This document shows positions 7,369 to 17,210 of a DNA stretch of 64,000 nucleotides, piece by piece (position 1 is the stretch's first letter; every line of letters starts with the position of its first letter). Source of the DNA: Palleronia pontilimi (lineage in GTDB: Bacteria > Pseudomonadota > Alphaproteobacteria > Rhodobacterales > Rhodobacteraceae); contig NZ_JAEKPD010000001.1 of NCBI RefSeq assembly GCF_016412875.1, positions 124,001-188,000 on the forward strand. Direction: 5' to 3'. The position numbers and the translations under genes are program-made. The notes beneath the pieces are model-generated. The model had not been told where the DNA came from, searched no databases, and was given only the letters and a program-made list of their open reading frames with translations.

Positions 7369-9825
7369 ATGAGGGGGATGGACAGGCTGCCCGACAGGTT
7401 TTCAGACTGGTTTGCGCGACGGGGGTGGCAGGTCCACCCCCACCAGCGGGACATGCTCGCGCGCGCCGATGCGCCCGCGCTGCTGCTGATCGCGCCCACC
7501 GGCGGCGGCAAGACGCTGGCGGGGTTCCTGCCCACGCTGGTCGATCTGGCCGACACCGATCACGACGGGCTGCACACGCTTTATATCTCGCCTCTGAAGG
7601 CGCTGGCCGCCGATATCAAGCGCAACCTGACGACGCCCGTGACCGAGATGGGGTTGCCGATCCGGATCGAGGATCGGACCGGCGACACCAGCGCCACGCG
7701 CAAGAAGCGCCAGCGCGCCGACCCGCCGCATATCCTGCTGACGACGCCCGAAAGCCTGGCGCTGCTGGTCAGCTACGAAGACGCGCCGCGCATGTTCGCG
7801 GGCCTGAAGCGCGTGGTGGTGGACGAGATCCACGCGCTGAGCGAATCGAAGCGCGGCGACCAGCTGATGCTGGCGCTCAGCCGGTTGCAGGCGCTGTGCC
7901 CCGACATGCGCCGCGTCGGGCTGTCGGCGACGGTCGAGGATCCGGCCGCCGTTGCCAGCTTCCTCGCGCGGCATCCCGACCCGTGCGAGATCCTTTACGC
8001 CGATCCCGGTCCCGACCCCGACATCGCCATGCTGGACACCGACGCCGCCCCGCCCTGGTCGGGGGGTGGCGGGCGCTACGCGATCCCGGCGGTGCTAGAG
8101 CAGGTGAAGGCCCACAAGACGACGCTGATCTTCCACAACACCCGCGCCCAGGCCGAGATCTTCTTCCACGAGCTGTGGCTGCAGAACGACGACGCGCTGC
8201 CCATCGGCATCCACCACGGCAGCCTGTCGCGCGAACAGCGCACCCGCGTCGAGCAGGCCATGGTCCAGGGCGATCTGCGCGCGATCGTCTGCACCGGGTC
8301 GCTGGACCTCGGGATCGACTGGGGCGACGTGGACCTGGTGATCCAGATCGGCGCGCCGAAGAACGTCAAACGGCTGGTGCAGCGGATCGGGCGGGCCAAT
8401 CACCGCTACAACGCGCCCTCGAAGGCGCTGCTGGTGCCCGCCAACCGCTTCGAGGTGGTGGAATGCGTGGCCGCGCTGCAGGCCGTCAAGGAACGTGACC
8501 TCGACGGCGACCCGCGCGGCCCCGGACCGCGCGACGTGCTGTGCCAGCACATCCTGATCCGCGCCGCCGCCGGGCCGTTCGAGGCGACCGCGCTTTACAA
8601 CGAGGTCAAGACGGCGGGCGCCTATGCCTCGCTCACCCGCGCGCAATTCGACGCCTGCCTGGACTTCGTGGCCACCGGCGGCTACGCGCTGCGCGCCTAT
8701 GACCAGTGGAAACGGCTGAAGCAGGACCCGGACGGGACCTGGCACCTGCGCGACCCGCGCGCGGCCCAGCGCATCCGCCAGAATATCGGCACGATCATGG
8801 ACACGGACCTGCTGAAGGTGCGGATGAAAAACCGCCGCGGCGGCACGCCCCTGGGCGAGATCGAGGAAGGCTTCGCCTCGACGCTCACCCCCGGCGACAC
8901 GTTCCTGATCGGCGGGCAGATCGTGCGCTACGAGGGGTTGCGCGAAATGGTCGTCGAGGTCACGCGCCGCGCCGACAAGCAGCCCAAGATCGCCACCTTC
9001 ATGGGCACGAAATTCGCCACCTCGACGCAGCTTTCCGAGCGGATCCTGCGGATGTTCGCCCAGGACGACTGGCCCGAACTGCCAGACCCCACGCGGCAAT
9101 GGCTGCACCTGCAACGCGACCGCTCGCAGCTTCCGCAGCACGACCGCATCCTGATCGAGTCGTTCCCCCATGACGGGCGCGAACATACCTGCGTCTACGG
9201 CTTCGCGGGGCGCAACGCCATGCAGACGCTGGGGCTGCTACTGACCGCCCGGATGGAGCAGCAGGGCCTGCATCCCATGGGGTTCGTCAGCACCGACTAC
9301 GCGACGCTGATCTGGGGGCTCGACACGCTGGTCCACCCCGAGCCGCTGTTCGACCGCGACGGATTGCGCGAAACCTTCGAGACGTGGCTGGCCGGAAACG
9401 CGGTAATGAAACGGACGTTCAAGCAGTCGGCCGTGATCTCGGGGCTGATCGAACGGACCACGCGGGGCCAACGCAAGTCCGGCAAGCAGGCGACGTTCAG
9501 CGCCGACATCCTGTACGACGTGCTGCACAAGTACGAACCCGACCACCTGCTGATGGACATCACCCGCGAAGAGGCCTTGAAGGGGCTCGTGGATTTCGGC
9601 CGGATCGAGGACATGCTGATGCGCACAGCGGGACGGGTCGATCACGTGGTGCTGGACCGCGTGACTCCGCTGGCCGCGCCGCTGTTCCTGGAAGCGGGGC
9701 GCGTGCCGGTGGACGGTGCCGCGACCGAGCGGCTGCTCGCCGAGGAAGCCCAGCGGCTGATGGACACGGCGGGGCTGGACATGAAGCCCGCGGACGAAAA
9801 ACGTCACTGGCGCGTGCCCTACTGA
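7369..9825 (+). CDS. Ligase-associated DNA damage response DEXH-box helicase (Lhr-like)
   Basis: 818-residue superfamily 2 helicase. Visible motifs are Walker A APTGGGKT (from residue 42), DEIH in VVVDEIHAL, LSAT, a GSLDLGIDWGDVD motif and QRIGRANH. The C-terminal half is the winged-helix/beta-barrel region typical of Lhr-type enzymes. Its length fits the short Lhr-like class encoded next to PdeM rather than the ~1500-residue Lhr. The next gene is pdeM, 37 bases on, which supports assignment to the ligase-associated repair set. A start at 7378 (MDRLPDRF) is equally possible. Predicted to translocate on single-stranded DNA during repair. Confidence 0.9.
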   Translation: MRGMDRLPDRFSDWFARRGWQVHPHQRDMLARADAPALLLIAPTGGGKTLAGFLPTLVDLADTDHDGLHTLYISPLKALAADIKRNLTTPVTEMGLPIRIEDRTGDTSATRKKRQRADPPHILLTTPESLALLVSYEDAPRMFAGLKRVVVDEIHALSESKRGDQLMLALSRLQALCPDMRRVGLSATVEDPAAVASFLARHPDPCEILYADPGPDPDIAMLDTDAAPPWSGGGGRYAIPAVLEQVKAHKTTLIFHNTRAQAEIFFHELWLQNDDALPIGIHHGSLSREQRTRVEQAMVQGDLRAIVCTGSLDLGIDWGDVDLVIQIGAPKNVKRLVQRIGRANHRYNAPSKALLVPANRFEVVECVAALQAVKERDLDGDPRGPGPRDVLCQHILIRAAAGPFEATALYNEVKTAGAYASLTRAQFDACLDFVATGGYALRAYDQWKRLKQDPDGTWHLRDPRAAQRIRQNIGTIMDTDLLKVRMKNRRGGTPLGEIEEGFASTLTPGDTFLIGGQIVRYEGLREMVVEVTRRADKQPKIATFMGTKFATSTQLSERILRMFAQDDWPELPDPTRQWLHLQRDRSQLPQHDRILIESFPHDGREHTCVYGFAGRNAMQTLGLLLTARMEQQGLHPMGFVSTDYATLIWGLDTLVHPEPLFDRDGLRETFETWLAGNAVMKRTFKQSAVISGLIERTTRGQRKSGKQATFSADILYDVLHKYEPDHLLMDITREEALKGLVDFGRIEDMLMRTAGRVDHVVLDRVTPLAAPLFLEAGRVPVDGAATERLLAEEAQRLMDTAGLDMKPADEKRHWRVPY

Positions 9826-9862
9826 CTTGCCGTCGGTGCGGTGAAATCGTTAAGAACGAAGA

Positions 9863-10534
9863 ATGAACTTCGTCGATGTGATATTGCAGGGCGTCGCGCT
9901 GCGGGCGCTGGGCTCGGGGGCGCTGTCCTGGCCCGAGCGTCGGGTGCTGATCGTGTCGGACCTGCACCTGGGCAAATCCGAACGGATGGCGCGGCGCGGC
10001 GGCGCCATGCTGCCCCCCTACGAGGCGCGCGATACGCTTCTGCGGCTCGACGCCGTGCTGGACGCCACCGACCCGGCGACGGTGATCTGCTTGGGCGATT
10101 CGCTGGATGACAACGCCGCGCGGGCCGGGCTGGACGACACCGAAGCGCAATGGATCGCCCGGATGCAGGCGGGCCGGGACTGGATCTGGATCGCAGGCAA
10201 CCACGACCCCGCCCCCAGCGACCTGGGCGGCCGCGCCTTGGCGCGCGTGGGCATCGGGCCGCTGACATTCCGCCACATCGCCACCCCCGCGCCGGGCGAG
10301 GTCAGCGGCCATTATCACCCGAAAGCCAGGCTGGGGGTGCGCGGCAAATCCGTGTCGCGGCCCTGTTTCCTGCACGACGACCGGCACATGATCCTGCCCG
10401 CCTTCGGCACCTATACGGGCGGGCTGGACTGGACCGCAGCGCCCTTCGCGGCGCTGATGGGCGATGGCGCCTGCGCGATCCTGACCGGGCCCCGGCCCTG
10501 CGCGGTGCCGTTGCCGCGGCGGCGCGCCGCGTGA
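9863..10534 (+). CDS. pdeM: PdeM, ligase-associated DNA damage response endonuclease
   Basis: 223-residue calcineurin-like metallophosphoesterase. The metal-binding motifs are in order: DLHLGK (D33, H35), GDS (D79), GNHD (N113, H114) and GHYH (H150, H152). DLHLGK with a short chain is characteristic of PdeM rather than UDP-diacylglucosamine hydrolases. It lies 37 bases after the Lhr-like helicase, the usual pairing. The partner ATP-dependent DNA ligase and exonuclease of the four-gene version are not in this window. Its stop overlaps the next start (GTGA). Confidence 0.9.
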   Translation: MNFVDVILQGVALRALGSGALSWPERRVLIVSDLHLGKSERMARRGGAMLPPYEARDTLLRLDAVLDATDPATVICLGDSLDDNAARAGLDDTEAQWIARMQAGRDWIWIAGNHDPAPSDLGGRALARVGIGPLTFRHIATPAPGEVSGHYHPKARLGVRGKSVSRPCFLHDDRHMILPAFGTYTGGLDWTAAPFAALMGDGACAILTGPRPCAVPLPRRRAA

Positions 10535-10935
10535 ACGCCGACACCCTGCGGGCCAATTTCGCGCGCCAGACGATGATGCGGACACTGGGCGCGACGCTTG
10601 CCGATCTGGGCGATGGCTTCGCCATGATCGAAGCGCCGATCCTGCCGGGATCGCGCCAGCAGCAGGGTTTCGGACATGCCGGGTTGACCTTCGCCATCGG
10701 TGACAGCGCGGCGGGTTACGCCGCGCTGACCCTGATGGACGACGGCCAGGACGTGCTGACGACCGAGATGAAGATCAACCTGCTGCGTCCGGCGGCGGGC
10801 GACCTGCTGATCGCGAAGGGCGAGGTGGTGAAGCCCGGCCGTCGCATCACCATCGTGCGCGCCACTGTCTGGGCCAGAACCGGCGACGCGATGTCGGAAA
10901 TCGCGATCCTGCAAGGCACGATGCTGCCCGTCTGA
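10531..10935 (+). CDS. PaaI-family hotdog-fold thioesterase
   Basis: 134 residues, GTG start overlapping the pdeM stop by four bases, so translation is probably coupled. The sequence fits a PaaI/YigI-type hotdog thioesterase: QGFGHAGLTFAIGDSAAGYA corresponds to the HGG-containing loop and central helix, and TTEMKINLLRPAAGD and a terminal strand AILQGTMLP follow. The canonical HGG is GHAG here. Predicted to hydrolyse acyl-CoA thioesters in the cytoplasm; substrate unknown. Co-transcription with DNA repair genes is a recurring arrangement but does not explain its role. Confidence 0.8.
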   Translation: MNADTLRANFARQTMMRTLGATLADLGDGFAMIEAPILPGSRQQQGFGHAGLTFAIGDSAAGYAALTLMDDGQDVLTTEMKINLLRPAAGDLLIAKGEVVKPGRRITIVRATVWARTGDAMSEIAILQGTMLPV

Positions 10936-10942
10936 CACGAAA

Positions 10943-10976
10943 AAGGCCGCGCCCGAGGGAACCGGAGCGCGGCCTT
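10943..10976 (-). terminator. Rho-independent terminator of the 23-codon gene
   Basis: A perfect ten-base stem (AAGGCCGCGC and its complement) with a 14-base loop. Read on the minus strand it is followed directly by TTTTT, as in an intrinsic terminator, and it lies 23 bases beyond the stop of the small minus-strand gene. Read on the plus strand it follows the thioesterase stop and may act there too, though the T tract is poor in that direction. Confidence 0.75.
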
Positions 10977-10999
10977 CGGCCCCCGAAGGGCCGGAACGT

Positions 11000-11071
11000 T
11001 TACAGAAGGGCCAGAGTGGCCAGCGCCATGCCCAAAAGCAGGCCGCTGGAAATCGTTACGAATGTACTCAT
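11000..11071 (-). CDS. Tiny membrane peptide, 23 residues
   Basis: Product MSTFVTISSGLLLGMALATL plus ALL: a polar N-terminus followed by one hydrophobic span of about 15 residues. Support for a real gene is threefold: an AAAGGG Shine-Dalgarno seven bases before the ATG, an intrinsic terminator just downstream on the same strand, and a hydrophobic but not random composition. It is divergent from fhs. I do not recognise the family. Single-span peptides of this size usually sit in the inner membrane and modulate a larger protein, but no target is evident. Confidence 0.5.
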   Translation of the reverse strand: MSTFVTISSGLLLGMALATLALL

Positions 11072-11246
11072 GACGTGACCCTTTCTTGCGATCGAAGCTG
11101 AAACTCGCCGACGGGCATTCGGGTCCGTCACGAATGCGTGTTTTCCGGCGGGACGCAACCGGCGGTGCGAGTGTCGCAAATCCGCGCTTTCGCCGCCCCC
11201 CGCACCGCTATAGCCAAAGAACACCAGCGCCAAGGAACCCCATCCC
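11072..11246. promoter_or_regulatory. Intergenic region between the 23-codon gene and fhs
   Basis: 175 bases between divergent starts. A CTATAG hexamer at about 11208-11213 is a candidate -10 for fhs, with no strong -35. CCAAGGAA just before the fhs ATG supplies a Shine-Dalgarno. No riboswitch fold that I can recognise. Confidence 0.4.
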
Positions 11247-12923
11247 ATGAGCTTCAAGTCCGACATCGAAATCGCCCGCGAGGCCAGCAAGCGCCCGATC
11301 CAGGAGATCGGCGAGAAACTTGGAATCGGCTCGGACGACCTGCTGCCTTACGGTCACGACAAGGCCAAGATCAGCCAACGGTTCATCGACAGCGTGCAGG
11401 ACAATCCGAACGGAAAGCTGATTCTGGTCACGGCGATCAACCCCACCCCCGCGGGCGAGGGCAAGACCACGACGACCGTGGGACTGGGTGACGGGCTGAA
11501 CGCCATCGGCAAGAAAGCCGCGGTCTGCATCCGCGAAGCATCGCTTGGACCCTGTTTCGGGATGAAGGGCGGGGCCGCGGGCGGCGGCTATGCCCAGGTC
11601 GTGCCGATGGAGGAGATGAACTTGCACTTCACCGGCGATTTCCACGCGATCACCAGTGCTCACAATCTGCTATCGGCGATGATCGACAACCACATCTACT
11701 GGGGCAACGAGCTGCAGATCGACACCCGCCGCGTGGTCTGGCGCCGCGTCATGGACATGAACGACCGCGCGTTGCGCCAGATCACCGCCAGCCTGGGCGG
11801 TGTCGCGAACGGCTTCCCGCGCGAGACGGGGTTCGACATCACCGTGGCCTCGGAAGTCATGGCGTGCCTGTGCCTGGCCACGTCGCTGACGGATCTGCAA
11901 AAGCGCCTGGGCGACATCATCGTCGCCTACACCCGCGAGCGCGATCCGATCTACGCGCGCGACATCAAGGCCGACGGCGCCATGACGGTCCTGCTGAAGG
12001 ACGCGATGCAGCCGAACCTGGTGCAAACGCTGGAAAACAATCCCGCCTTCGTCCACGGCGGACCTTTCGCCAACATCGCCCACGGCTGCAATTCGGTGAT
12101 CGCGACGACCACGGCCCTGAAGGTGGCCGATTACGTGGTGACCGAGGCGGGCTTCGGGGCCGACCTGGGCGCCGAGAAGTTCATGAACATCAAGTGCCGC
12201 AAGGCGGGGCTGGCGCCCGACTGCGTGGTGCTGGTCGCCACCGTGCGCGCCATGAAGATGAACGGCGGCGTGGCGAAGGCCGATCTGGGCTCCGAGAACG
12301 TCGAGGCCGTGAAATCCGGTTGCGCCAACCTGGGACGCCATATCGAGAACGTGAAAAGTTTCGGCGTACCGGTGGTGGTCGCCATCAACCATTTCCACGG
12401 CGACACCGCGGCCGAGATCGCCGCGGTGCAGGAATTCGTGAAGACCCAAGGCTCCGAGGCGATCCTGTGCAAGCACTGGGCCAACGGCTCGGACGGGACG
12501 CGGGACCTGGCGACGCGGGTGGCGCAGATCGCGGAACAGGGCAGCGCCAATTTCGCGCCGATCTATCCAGACGACATGAAACTGGCCGACAAGATCGACA
12601 CGATCTGCCGCAAGATCTATCGCGCCGATGGCGCCCTGATCGACGGCAAGATCCGCGCGCAGCTGAAGCAGTGGGAAGACCAAGGATACGGGCACCTTCC
12701 GGTCTGCATGGCAAAGACGCAGTACAGCTTCTCGACCGACCCCGAGGCGCGCGGCGCCCCCACCGGCTTCACCGTCCCGGTGCGCGAAGTGCGGCTGTCG
12801 GCGGGCGCGGGTTTCGTCGTGGCGATCTGCGGCGAGATCATGACCATGCCGGGCCTGCCCCGCGTCCCCTCGGCCGAGGCGATCATGCTGAACGACGACG
12901 GCCAGATCGAAGGGTTGTTCTGA
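11247..12923 (+). CDS. fhs: Formate-tetrahydrofolate ligase
   Basis: 558 residues, the usual length. It makes 10-formyl-tetrahydrofolate from formate, tetrahydrofolate and ATP in the cytoplasm. The family P-loop [14 protein letters not shown] is at about residues 66-79 (K73), followed by [20 protein letters not shown], a hallmark of the formyl phosphate and folate site. Late motifs such as [20 protein letters not shown] are intact. folD begins 87 bases downstream on the same strand, so the two genes likely form a one-carbon operon linking formate to methylene-tetrahydrofolate. Confidence 0.97.
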   Translation: MSFKSDIEIAREASKRPIQEIGEKLGIGSDDLLPYGHDKAKISQRFIDSVQDNPNGKLILVTAINPTPAGEGKTTTTVGLGDGLNAIGKKAAVCIREASLGPCFGMKGGAAGGGYAQVVPMEEMNLHFTGDFHAITSAHNLLSAMIDNHIYWGNELQIDTRRVVWRRVMDMNDRALRQITASLGGVANGFPRETGFDITVASEVMACLCLATSLTDLQKRLGDIIVAYTRERDPIYARDIKADGAMTVLLKDAMQPNLVQTLENNPAFVHGGPFANIAHGCNSVIATTTALKVADYVVTEAGFGADLGAEKFMNIKCRKAGLAPDCVVLVATVRAMKMNGGVAKADLGSENVEAVKSGCANLGRHIENVKSFGVPVVVAINHFHGDTAAEIAAVQEFVKTQGSEAILCKHWANGSDGTRDLATRVAQIAEQGSANFAPIYPDDMKLADKIDTICRKIYRADGALIDGKIRAQLKQWEDQGYGHLPVCMAKTQYSFSTDPEARGAPTGFTVPVREVRLSAGAGFVVAICGEIMTMPGLPRVPSAEAIMLNDDGQIEGLF

Positions 12924-13010
12924 GCGGCGTGCGGGATTACTGCCGCCTTTCCGAACGCCCGCAAGGCCGGGGTCCCGCCCCCGCCGATCCGCCCTGAGAA
13001 AGGACCGACC

Positions 13011-13901
13011 ATGAGCGCCGCAATCATCGACGGCAAGGCCTTCGCCGCCACCATCCGCGCCCGCGTCGCCGATCACGTCGCGCGGCTGCGCGACGAGCAG
13101 GGCACAGCCCCCGGTCTTGCGGTGGTGCTGGTCGGCGAGGATCCGGCCAGCCAGGTCTATGTCCGCTCGAAAGGCAAGATGACCAAGGAATGCGGGATGC
13201 AATCCTTCGAGCATCGTCTGCCCGCCGACACCACCCAGGTCGACCTGATGGCCCTGATCGCCCGGCTGAACGCGGATGCCCAGGTGCACGGGATCCTGGT
13301 GCAACTGCCCCTGCCCGCTCACCTGGACAGCGATTTGGTGATCAACGCCATCGATCCAGCCAAGGACGTGGATGGCTTTCACGTTTCGAATGTGGGGCTG
13401 CTGGGGACCGGGCAAAAGGCCATGGTGCCCTGCACGCCGCTGGGCTGCCTGATGATGCTGCGCGACCATCACGGGTCGCTGTCGGGCATGGACGCGGTGG
13501 TGCTGGGGCGGTCCAACATCGTAGGCAAGCCCATGGCGCAGCTGTTGCTGGGGGACAGCTGCACCGTCACGATAGCGCATTCGCGGACGCGGGACCTGGC
13601 CGAGGTCACGCGCCGCGCCGACATCCTGGTGGCGGCGGTCGGCCGACCCGAGATGGTGACGGGCGATTACGTGAAGCCGGGCGCGACCGTCATCGACGTG
13701 GGCATCAACCGTGTCGAGCGTGATGGCGCTTCCCGGCTGGTGGGCGATTGCGACTTCGCCTCCTGCGCCGAGGTCGCGGGCGCGATCACGCCTGTGCCCG
13801 GCGGCGTCGGGCCCATGACCATCGCTTGCCTGCTGGCCAACACGGTTACGGCGTTCTGCCGGGCGCACGACCTGAAAGAGCCCGACGGTCTGACCGCCTA
13901 G
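13011..13901 (+). CDS. folD: Bifunctional methylene-THF dehydrogenase / methenyl-THF cyclohydrolase
   Basis: 296 residues, standard length. FolD interconverts 5,10-methylene-, methenyl- and 10-formyl-tetrahydrofolate using NADP. Visible signatures: [18 protein letters not shown] with the catalytic lysine, [11 protein letters not shown], the nucleotide-binding [11 protein letters not shown] and [15 protein letters not shown] near the end. AGAAAGGACC before the ATG is a good ribosome binding site. It follows fhs in the same direction and its product pool is directly connected with that of Fhs. Confidence 0.97.
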   Translation: MSAAIIDGKAFAATIRARVADHVARLRDEQGTAPGLAVVLVGEDPASQVYVRSKGKMTKECGMQSFEHRLPADTTQVDLMALIARLNADAQVHGILVQLPLPAHLDSDLVINAIDPAKDVDGFHVSNVGLLGTGQKAMVPCTPLGCLMMLRDHHGSLSGMDAVVLGRSNIVGKPMAQLLLGDSCTVTIAHSRTRDLAEVTRRADILVAAVGRPEMVTGDYVKPGATVIDVGINRVERDGASRLVGDCDFASCAEVAGAITPVPGGVGPMTIACLLANTVTAFCRAHDLKEPDGLTA

Positions 13902-13908
13902 TTCCGGC

Positions 13909-14496
13909 TCAGTCGCCCGGCTGCCAGGCTCGCTGGTCTGGAAGATGCAGACGCATGGTTTCGCCCAGCGCCAAGGTGCCGGGCCGTTCGACCCAGGCCG
14001 TGATGCCGCGCAGACCCTTCGCGGCCACCTTGAACCCCTTGCCCGCCGCGCCCAGCCGCTCTTCGATGGTCAGGGCGGGAAGGTGGCAGGGGCGGTTCTG
14101 CATGTCGACGACCAGCGTGACGCCGTCGGGGCCCTGCAGCCGCGACGATGGCGGCAGATGGCTGAAATCCGGCAGGCCCTCCACCACGATCGAGGCGCCC
14201 AGCCACGCGGGGTCAAGCGTCTGGAGGCCCATCCGGTCGGCGATCTGCGCCAGTTCCTCGGCCGACAGGATCGACACCTGGCGCACATTGGCGATTTCCG
14301 TGCCGCGAGGATGCTGCGCGGTCACCCGGCTGCACGAGGGGCGCGTCAGCCCCGCGTGAACCTCGCCGACCAGACCACCGAAATCCAGTTGCATCGATGC
14401 GACCGGCGCACCCTCCACGGCCTTGCGATCGCGATGGGGCACGAGGCCCAGCCAAGTGATTCGCGCCGCGTGGCCGCTGGGCTTCAGGGCAGGCAT
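13909..14496 (-). CDS. MOSC domain protein
   Basis: 195 residues. MOSC domains (named for molybdenum cofactor sulfurase C-terminal) bind Mo cofactor or sulfur-carrying groups. The central region with GLVGEVHAG, VSILSAEELAQIADRMGL, DPAWLGASIVVEGLPDFSHL and a conserved cysteine in NRPCHLPA fits the family. Its ATG shares one base with the stop of the upstream membrane-protein gene (TGATG), so translation is coupled. It is convergent with folD, seven bases away. No molybdoenzyme gene is nearby; substrate unknown. Confidence 0.85.
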   Translation of the reverse strand: MPALKPSGHAARITWLGLVPHRDRKAVEGAPVASMQLDFGGLVGEVHAGLTRPSCSRVTAQHPRGTEIANVRQVSILSAEELAQIADRMGLQTLDPAWLGASIVVEGLPDFSHLPPSSRLQGPDGVTLVVDMQNRPCHLPALTIEERLGAAGKGFKVAAKGLRGITAWVERPGTLALGETMRLHLPDQRAWQPGD

Positions 14497-15137
14497 CAGG
14501 CGGCATCGCGTGTGCGCAGGACCAGCGTCAGCGAGGCCAGCAAGGCCAGCGCGAAGAACAGCTCGAACAGCTCTTCGACCCGGGAGCTCAGATCAGACAG
14601 ATCCGCGGGCACGTCGATGCCCAGCGGGGCAAGCTTGCGCGCGATCCCGTCCAGGGACTTGGCGATGACGATCAAGGCCGCGCTCAGGGCGAAAAGCCAG
14701 GCCCAGGCCGCGCCGCGCAGAAGCGCCCGCAGCCATGGCATCGCCTGGAACAGCGCCAGTCGGGCCAGAACCACCAGCGCCAGGAGAACGATCGCCGCGC
14801 CGACCAGTTTTTCGGCCATCGGCGCGTCGCCGCTGTAAAGACGCAGCTGCAACACCCCTTCCGAGGTGAAGCGCTTGTCGAAATCCAGCTCGCGCATGGC
14901 CAAAAGGATCAGGCCGACCGGCACATGCCAGGTTTGCCGCGACGGGGTGTAGGTAAGGTAGAGAAGCGCGGCACCGGCCAGCAGGACCGCGGAGACGGAT
15001 TCGATCCCGCCGCCTTCGCGCAGAAGCCACTTGCCCTGCTGCGAGCGCAGCAGATCCACGGACACGAAGGCCAGGATCACGGCCTGAGCCCAGCACAAGA
15101 CGGTCACGGGGGAAAGGCGGGCGGGCGTTCGAGGCAT
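14496..15137 (-). CDS. Membrane protein of unknown function
   Basis: 213 residues with five or six hydrophobic segments (for example LCWAQAVILAFVSVDLL, VSAVLLAGAALLYLTY, VGAAIVLLALVVLARLAL, LFELFFALALLASLTLVL). A conserved-looking loop reads MRELDFDKRFTSEGVL. I do not recognise a family. It lies downstream of ftsH beyond a terminator-like hairpin and is translationally coupled to the MOSC gene, so these two form their own unit. Confidence 0.7.
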   Translation of the reverse strand: MPRTPARLSPVTVLCWAQAVILAFVSVDLLRSQQGKWLLREGGGIESVSAVLLAGAALLYLTYTPSRQTWHVPVGLILLAMRELDFDKRFTSEGVLQLRLYSGDAPMAEKLVGAAIVLLALVVLARLALFQAMPWLRALLRGAAWAWLFALSAALIVIAKSLDGIARKLAPLGIDVPADLSDLSSRVEELFELFFALALLASLTLVLRTRDAA

Positions 15138-15170
15138 GGGGATCTACGCGGAGGTGTCCGGAAAAGCGCG

Positions 15171-15199
15171 AAGGCCGCGTCGTTGGTGGACGCGGCCTT
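15171..15199 (-). terminator. Terminator downstream of ftsH
   Basis: Perfect 11-base stem (AAGGCCGCGTC and its complement) with a seven-base loop, 19 bases beyond the ftsH stop on the minus strand. The T tract is interrupted (TTCGCGCTTTT), so it may be a partial terminator separating the tol-ftsH genes from the two following genes. Confidence 0.65.
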
Positions 15200-15217
15200 C
15201 AGGTCGAGGTGATTGGA

Positions 15218-17137
15218 TCAGGCCGAGGGCTCGGGCTCCAACCCGCCTTCCGGCTTGGGCTTGGGCTTCGTCTTCGGAATCGACGTCACAGATGGCGCGT
15301 TGCCCTGGTCCGAGCTGCCGCTATCGTCGTCGCCGCGGCTCAGGGGCTCACCGTTGATGACCTTCTGGATCTCGTTGCCGGTGAGCGTCTCGTATTCGAG
15401 AAGGCCCTGGGCCAGGCGCTCGAGATCCTCGCGCTTCTCGGTCAGGATCCGCTTGGCGGTTTCGTAGCCGTCGTCAATGATCTCTTTCACCTTGTCGTCG
15501 ATGATCTTCTGCGTCGCGGCCGAGTGGTTGGTGCCGCCGCCATAGGCGCCCAGATAGCTTTGCTGTTCGTTGGCGTAATCGACGAAGCCGAGCTCATCGG
15601 CAAAGCCAAACTGGGTGACCATCGCGCGGGCGATCTTGCTGACCTGCTGAATGTCCGACGCGGCGCCGGACGTCACGTTTTCCTTCCCGAAGATCAGCTC
15701 TTCGGCCACGCGGCCACCCATCGCCATGGCGATCTTGGACGTGTACTTCGTCCAGCTGACCGAAAGCTGGTCACGCTCGGGCAGCGACAGGACGAGGCCC
15801 AGCGCCCGACCGCGCGGGATGATGGTTGCCTTGTGGATCGGGTCGTGCTGCGGGACGTTCAAACCGACGATGGCATGACCAGCTTCGTGATAGGCGGTCA
15901 GCTTCTTCTCGTCCTCGGTCATGACCATCGAGCGCCGCTCGGAGCCCATCATGACCTTGTCCTTAGCGTTCTCGAAATCCTCCATGGTGACGAAACGCCG
16001 ACCGACACGGGCCGCCGTCAGGGCCGATTCGTTGACCAGGTTCGCGAGGTCGGCGCCCGAGAATCCCGGGGTGCCGCGCGCGATGATGCGCAGGTCCACG
16101 TTCGGACCCAGCGGCACCTTGCGAGCGTGAACGCCCAGGATCTTTTCGCGGCCCTTGATGTCGGGGTTCGGGACCTGAACCTGGCGGTCGAAGCGCCCGG
16201 GGCGCAGAAGTGCGGGGTCGAGTACGTCGGGGCGGTTGGTCGCCGCGACGATGATGATGCCTTCGTTGGCCTCGAAACCGTCCATCTCGACCAGAAGCTG
16301 GTTCAGCGTCTGCTCGCGTTCGTCGTTGCCGCCGCCGTAGCCCACGCCACGCGAGCGGCCGACCGCGTCGATTTCGTCGATGAAGACGATGCAGGGCGCG
16401 TTCTTCTTGGCCTGCTCGAACATGTCGCGCACGCGGCTTGCGCCGACGCCCACGAACATCTCGACGAAGTCAGAGCCGGAGATGGTGAAGAAGGGCACGC
16501 CCGCCTCGCCCGCGATGGCGCGGGCCAGAAGCGTCTTACCGGTGCCCGGAGGGCCGACCAGCAGCGCGCCCTTGGGGATCTTGCCGCCCAGGCGCGAGAA
16601 TTTCTGCGGGTTGCGCAGGAATTCGACGATTTCCTCGAGCTCTTCCTTGGCCTCGTCGATGCCCGCCACGTCGTCGAAGGTAACGCGGCCGTGCTTTTCG
16701 GTCAGCAGCTTGGCGCGCGACTTGCCGAAGCCCATGGCGCCGCCTTTGCCGCCGCCCTGCATCCGGTTCATGAAGTAGATCCAGACGCCGATCAGCAGCA
16801 GGAAGGGCAGGAAGCTCAGCAACACCGTGGTGAAGCCCGACTGTTCCTGCGGCTTGGCATTCACGGTGACGTCGTTGTCGATCAGGCGCTCGGTCAGCTG
16901 ATCGCCGCTGTCGGGCCGAATCGTCACGTAGTCCTGTCCATCCGCACCGCGGAACATCACGTTTTCGCCATCGAGCGTCACGGCCGACACGCCACCCGTT
17001 TCGACGCGTTCGATGAACTCGGAATAACTGATCTGCCGCGAGTTGAGGTTGCCGGAGTTGCCCGAGAACAGGTTGAACAGGGCCAGGACCAAGAAGAACA
17101 GGACCAGCCAGAAAGCGATGTTGCGCGCGTTGCCCAA
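15218..17137 (-). CDS. ftsH: ATP-dependent zinc metalloprotease FtsH
   Basis: 639 residues. Membrane-anchored AAA+ protease that degrades misfolded membrane proteins and short-lived regulators such as the heat-shock sigma factor in other bacteria. Membrane spans at about 7-25 and 102-123 flank a periplasmic domain; Walker A GPPGTGKT ends at 201-202, the second region of homology follows, and the zinc site HEAGH is at 417-421. The C-terminal ~25 residues are polar and proline/lysine-rich. It follows tilS by 73 bases in the conserved tilS-ftsH order. Confidence 0.97.
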   Translation of the reverse strand: MGNARNIAFWLVLFFLVLALFNLFSGNSGNLNSRQISYSEFIERVETGGVSAVTLDGENVMFRGADGQDYVTIRPDSGDQLTERLIDNDVTVNAKPQEQSGFTTVLLSFLPFLLLIGVWIYFMNRMQGGGKGGAMGFGKSRAKLLTEKHGRVTFDDVAGIDEAKEELEEIVEFLRNPQKFSRLGGKIPKGALLVGPPGTGKTLLARAIAGEAGVPFFTISGSDFVEMFVGVGASRVRDMFEQAKKNAPCIVFIDEIDAVGRSRGVGYGGGNDEREQTLNQLLVEMDGFEANEGIIIVAATNRPDVLDPALLRPGRFDRQVQVPNPDIKGREKILGVHARKVPLGPNVDLRIIARGTPGFSGADLANLVNESALTAARVGRRFVTMEDFENAKDKVMMGSERRSMVMTEDEKKLTAYHEAGHAIVGLNVPQHDPIHKATIIPRGRALGLVLSLPERDQLSVSWTKYTSKIAMAMGGRVAEELIFGKENVTSGAASDIQQVSKIARAMVTQFGFADELGFVDYANEQQSYLGAYGGGTNHSAATQKIIDDKVKEIIDDGYETAKRILTEKREDLERLAQGLLEYETLTGNEIQKVINGEPLSRGDDDSGSSDQGNAPSVTSIPKTKPKPKPEGGLEPEPSA

Positions 17138-17210
17138 GGATATCTCCCTTACCTGGGTTCACTCCGGCTTAACCGGATCTGATTGACAGATAGTTATCAG
17201 CGTCCCGCGT

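Noticed and set aside
11670-13868. Long minus-strand frame opposite fhs and folD
   Set aside because: Composition is typical of a mirrored high-GC frame, and both fhs and folD are certain.
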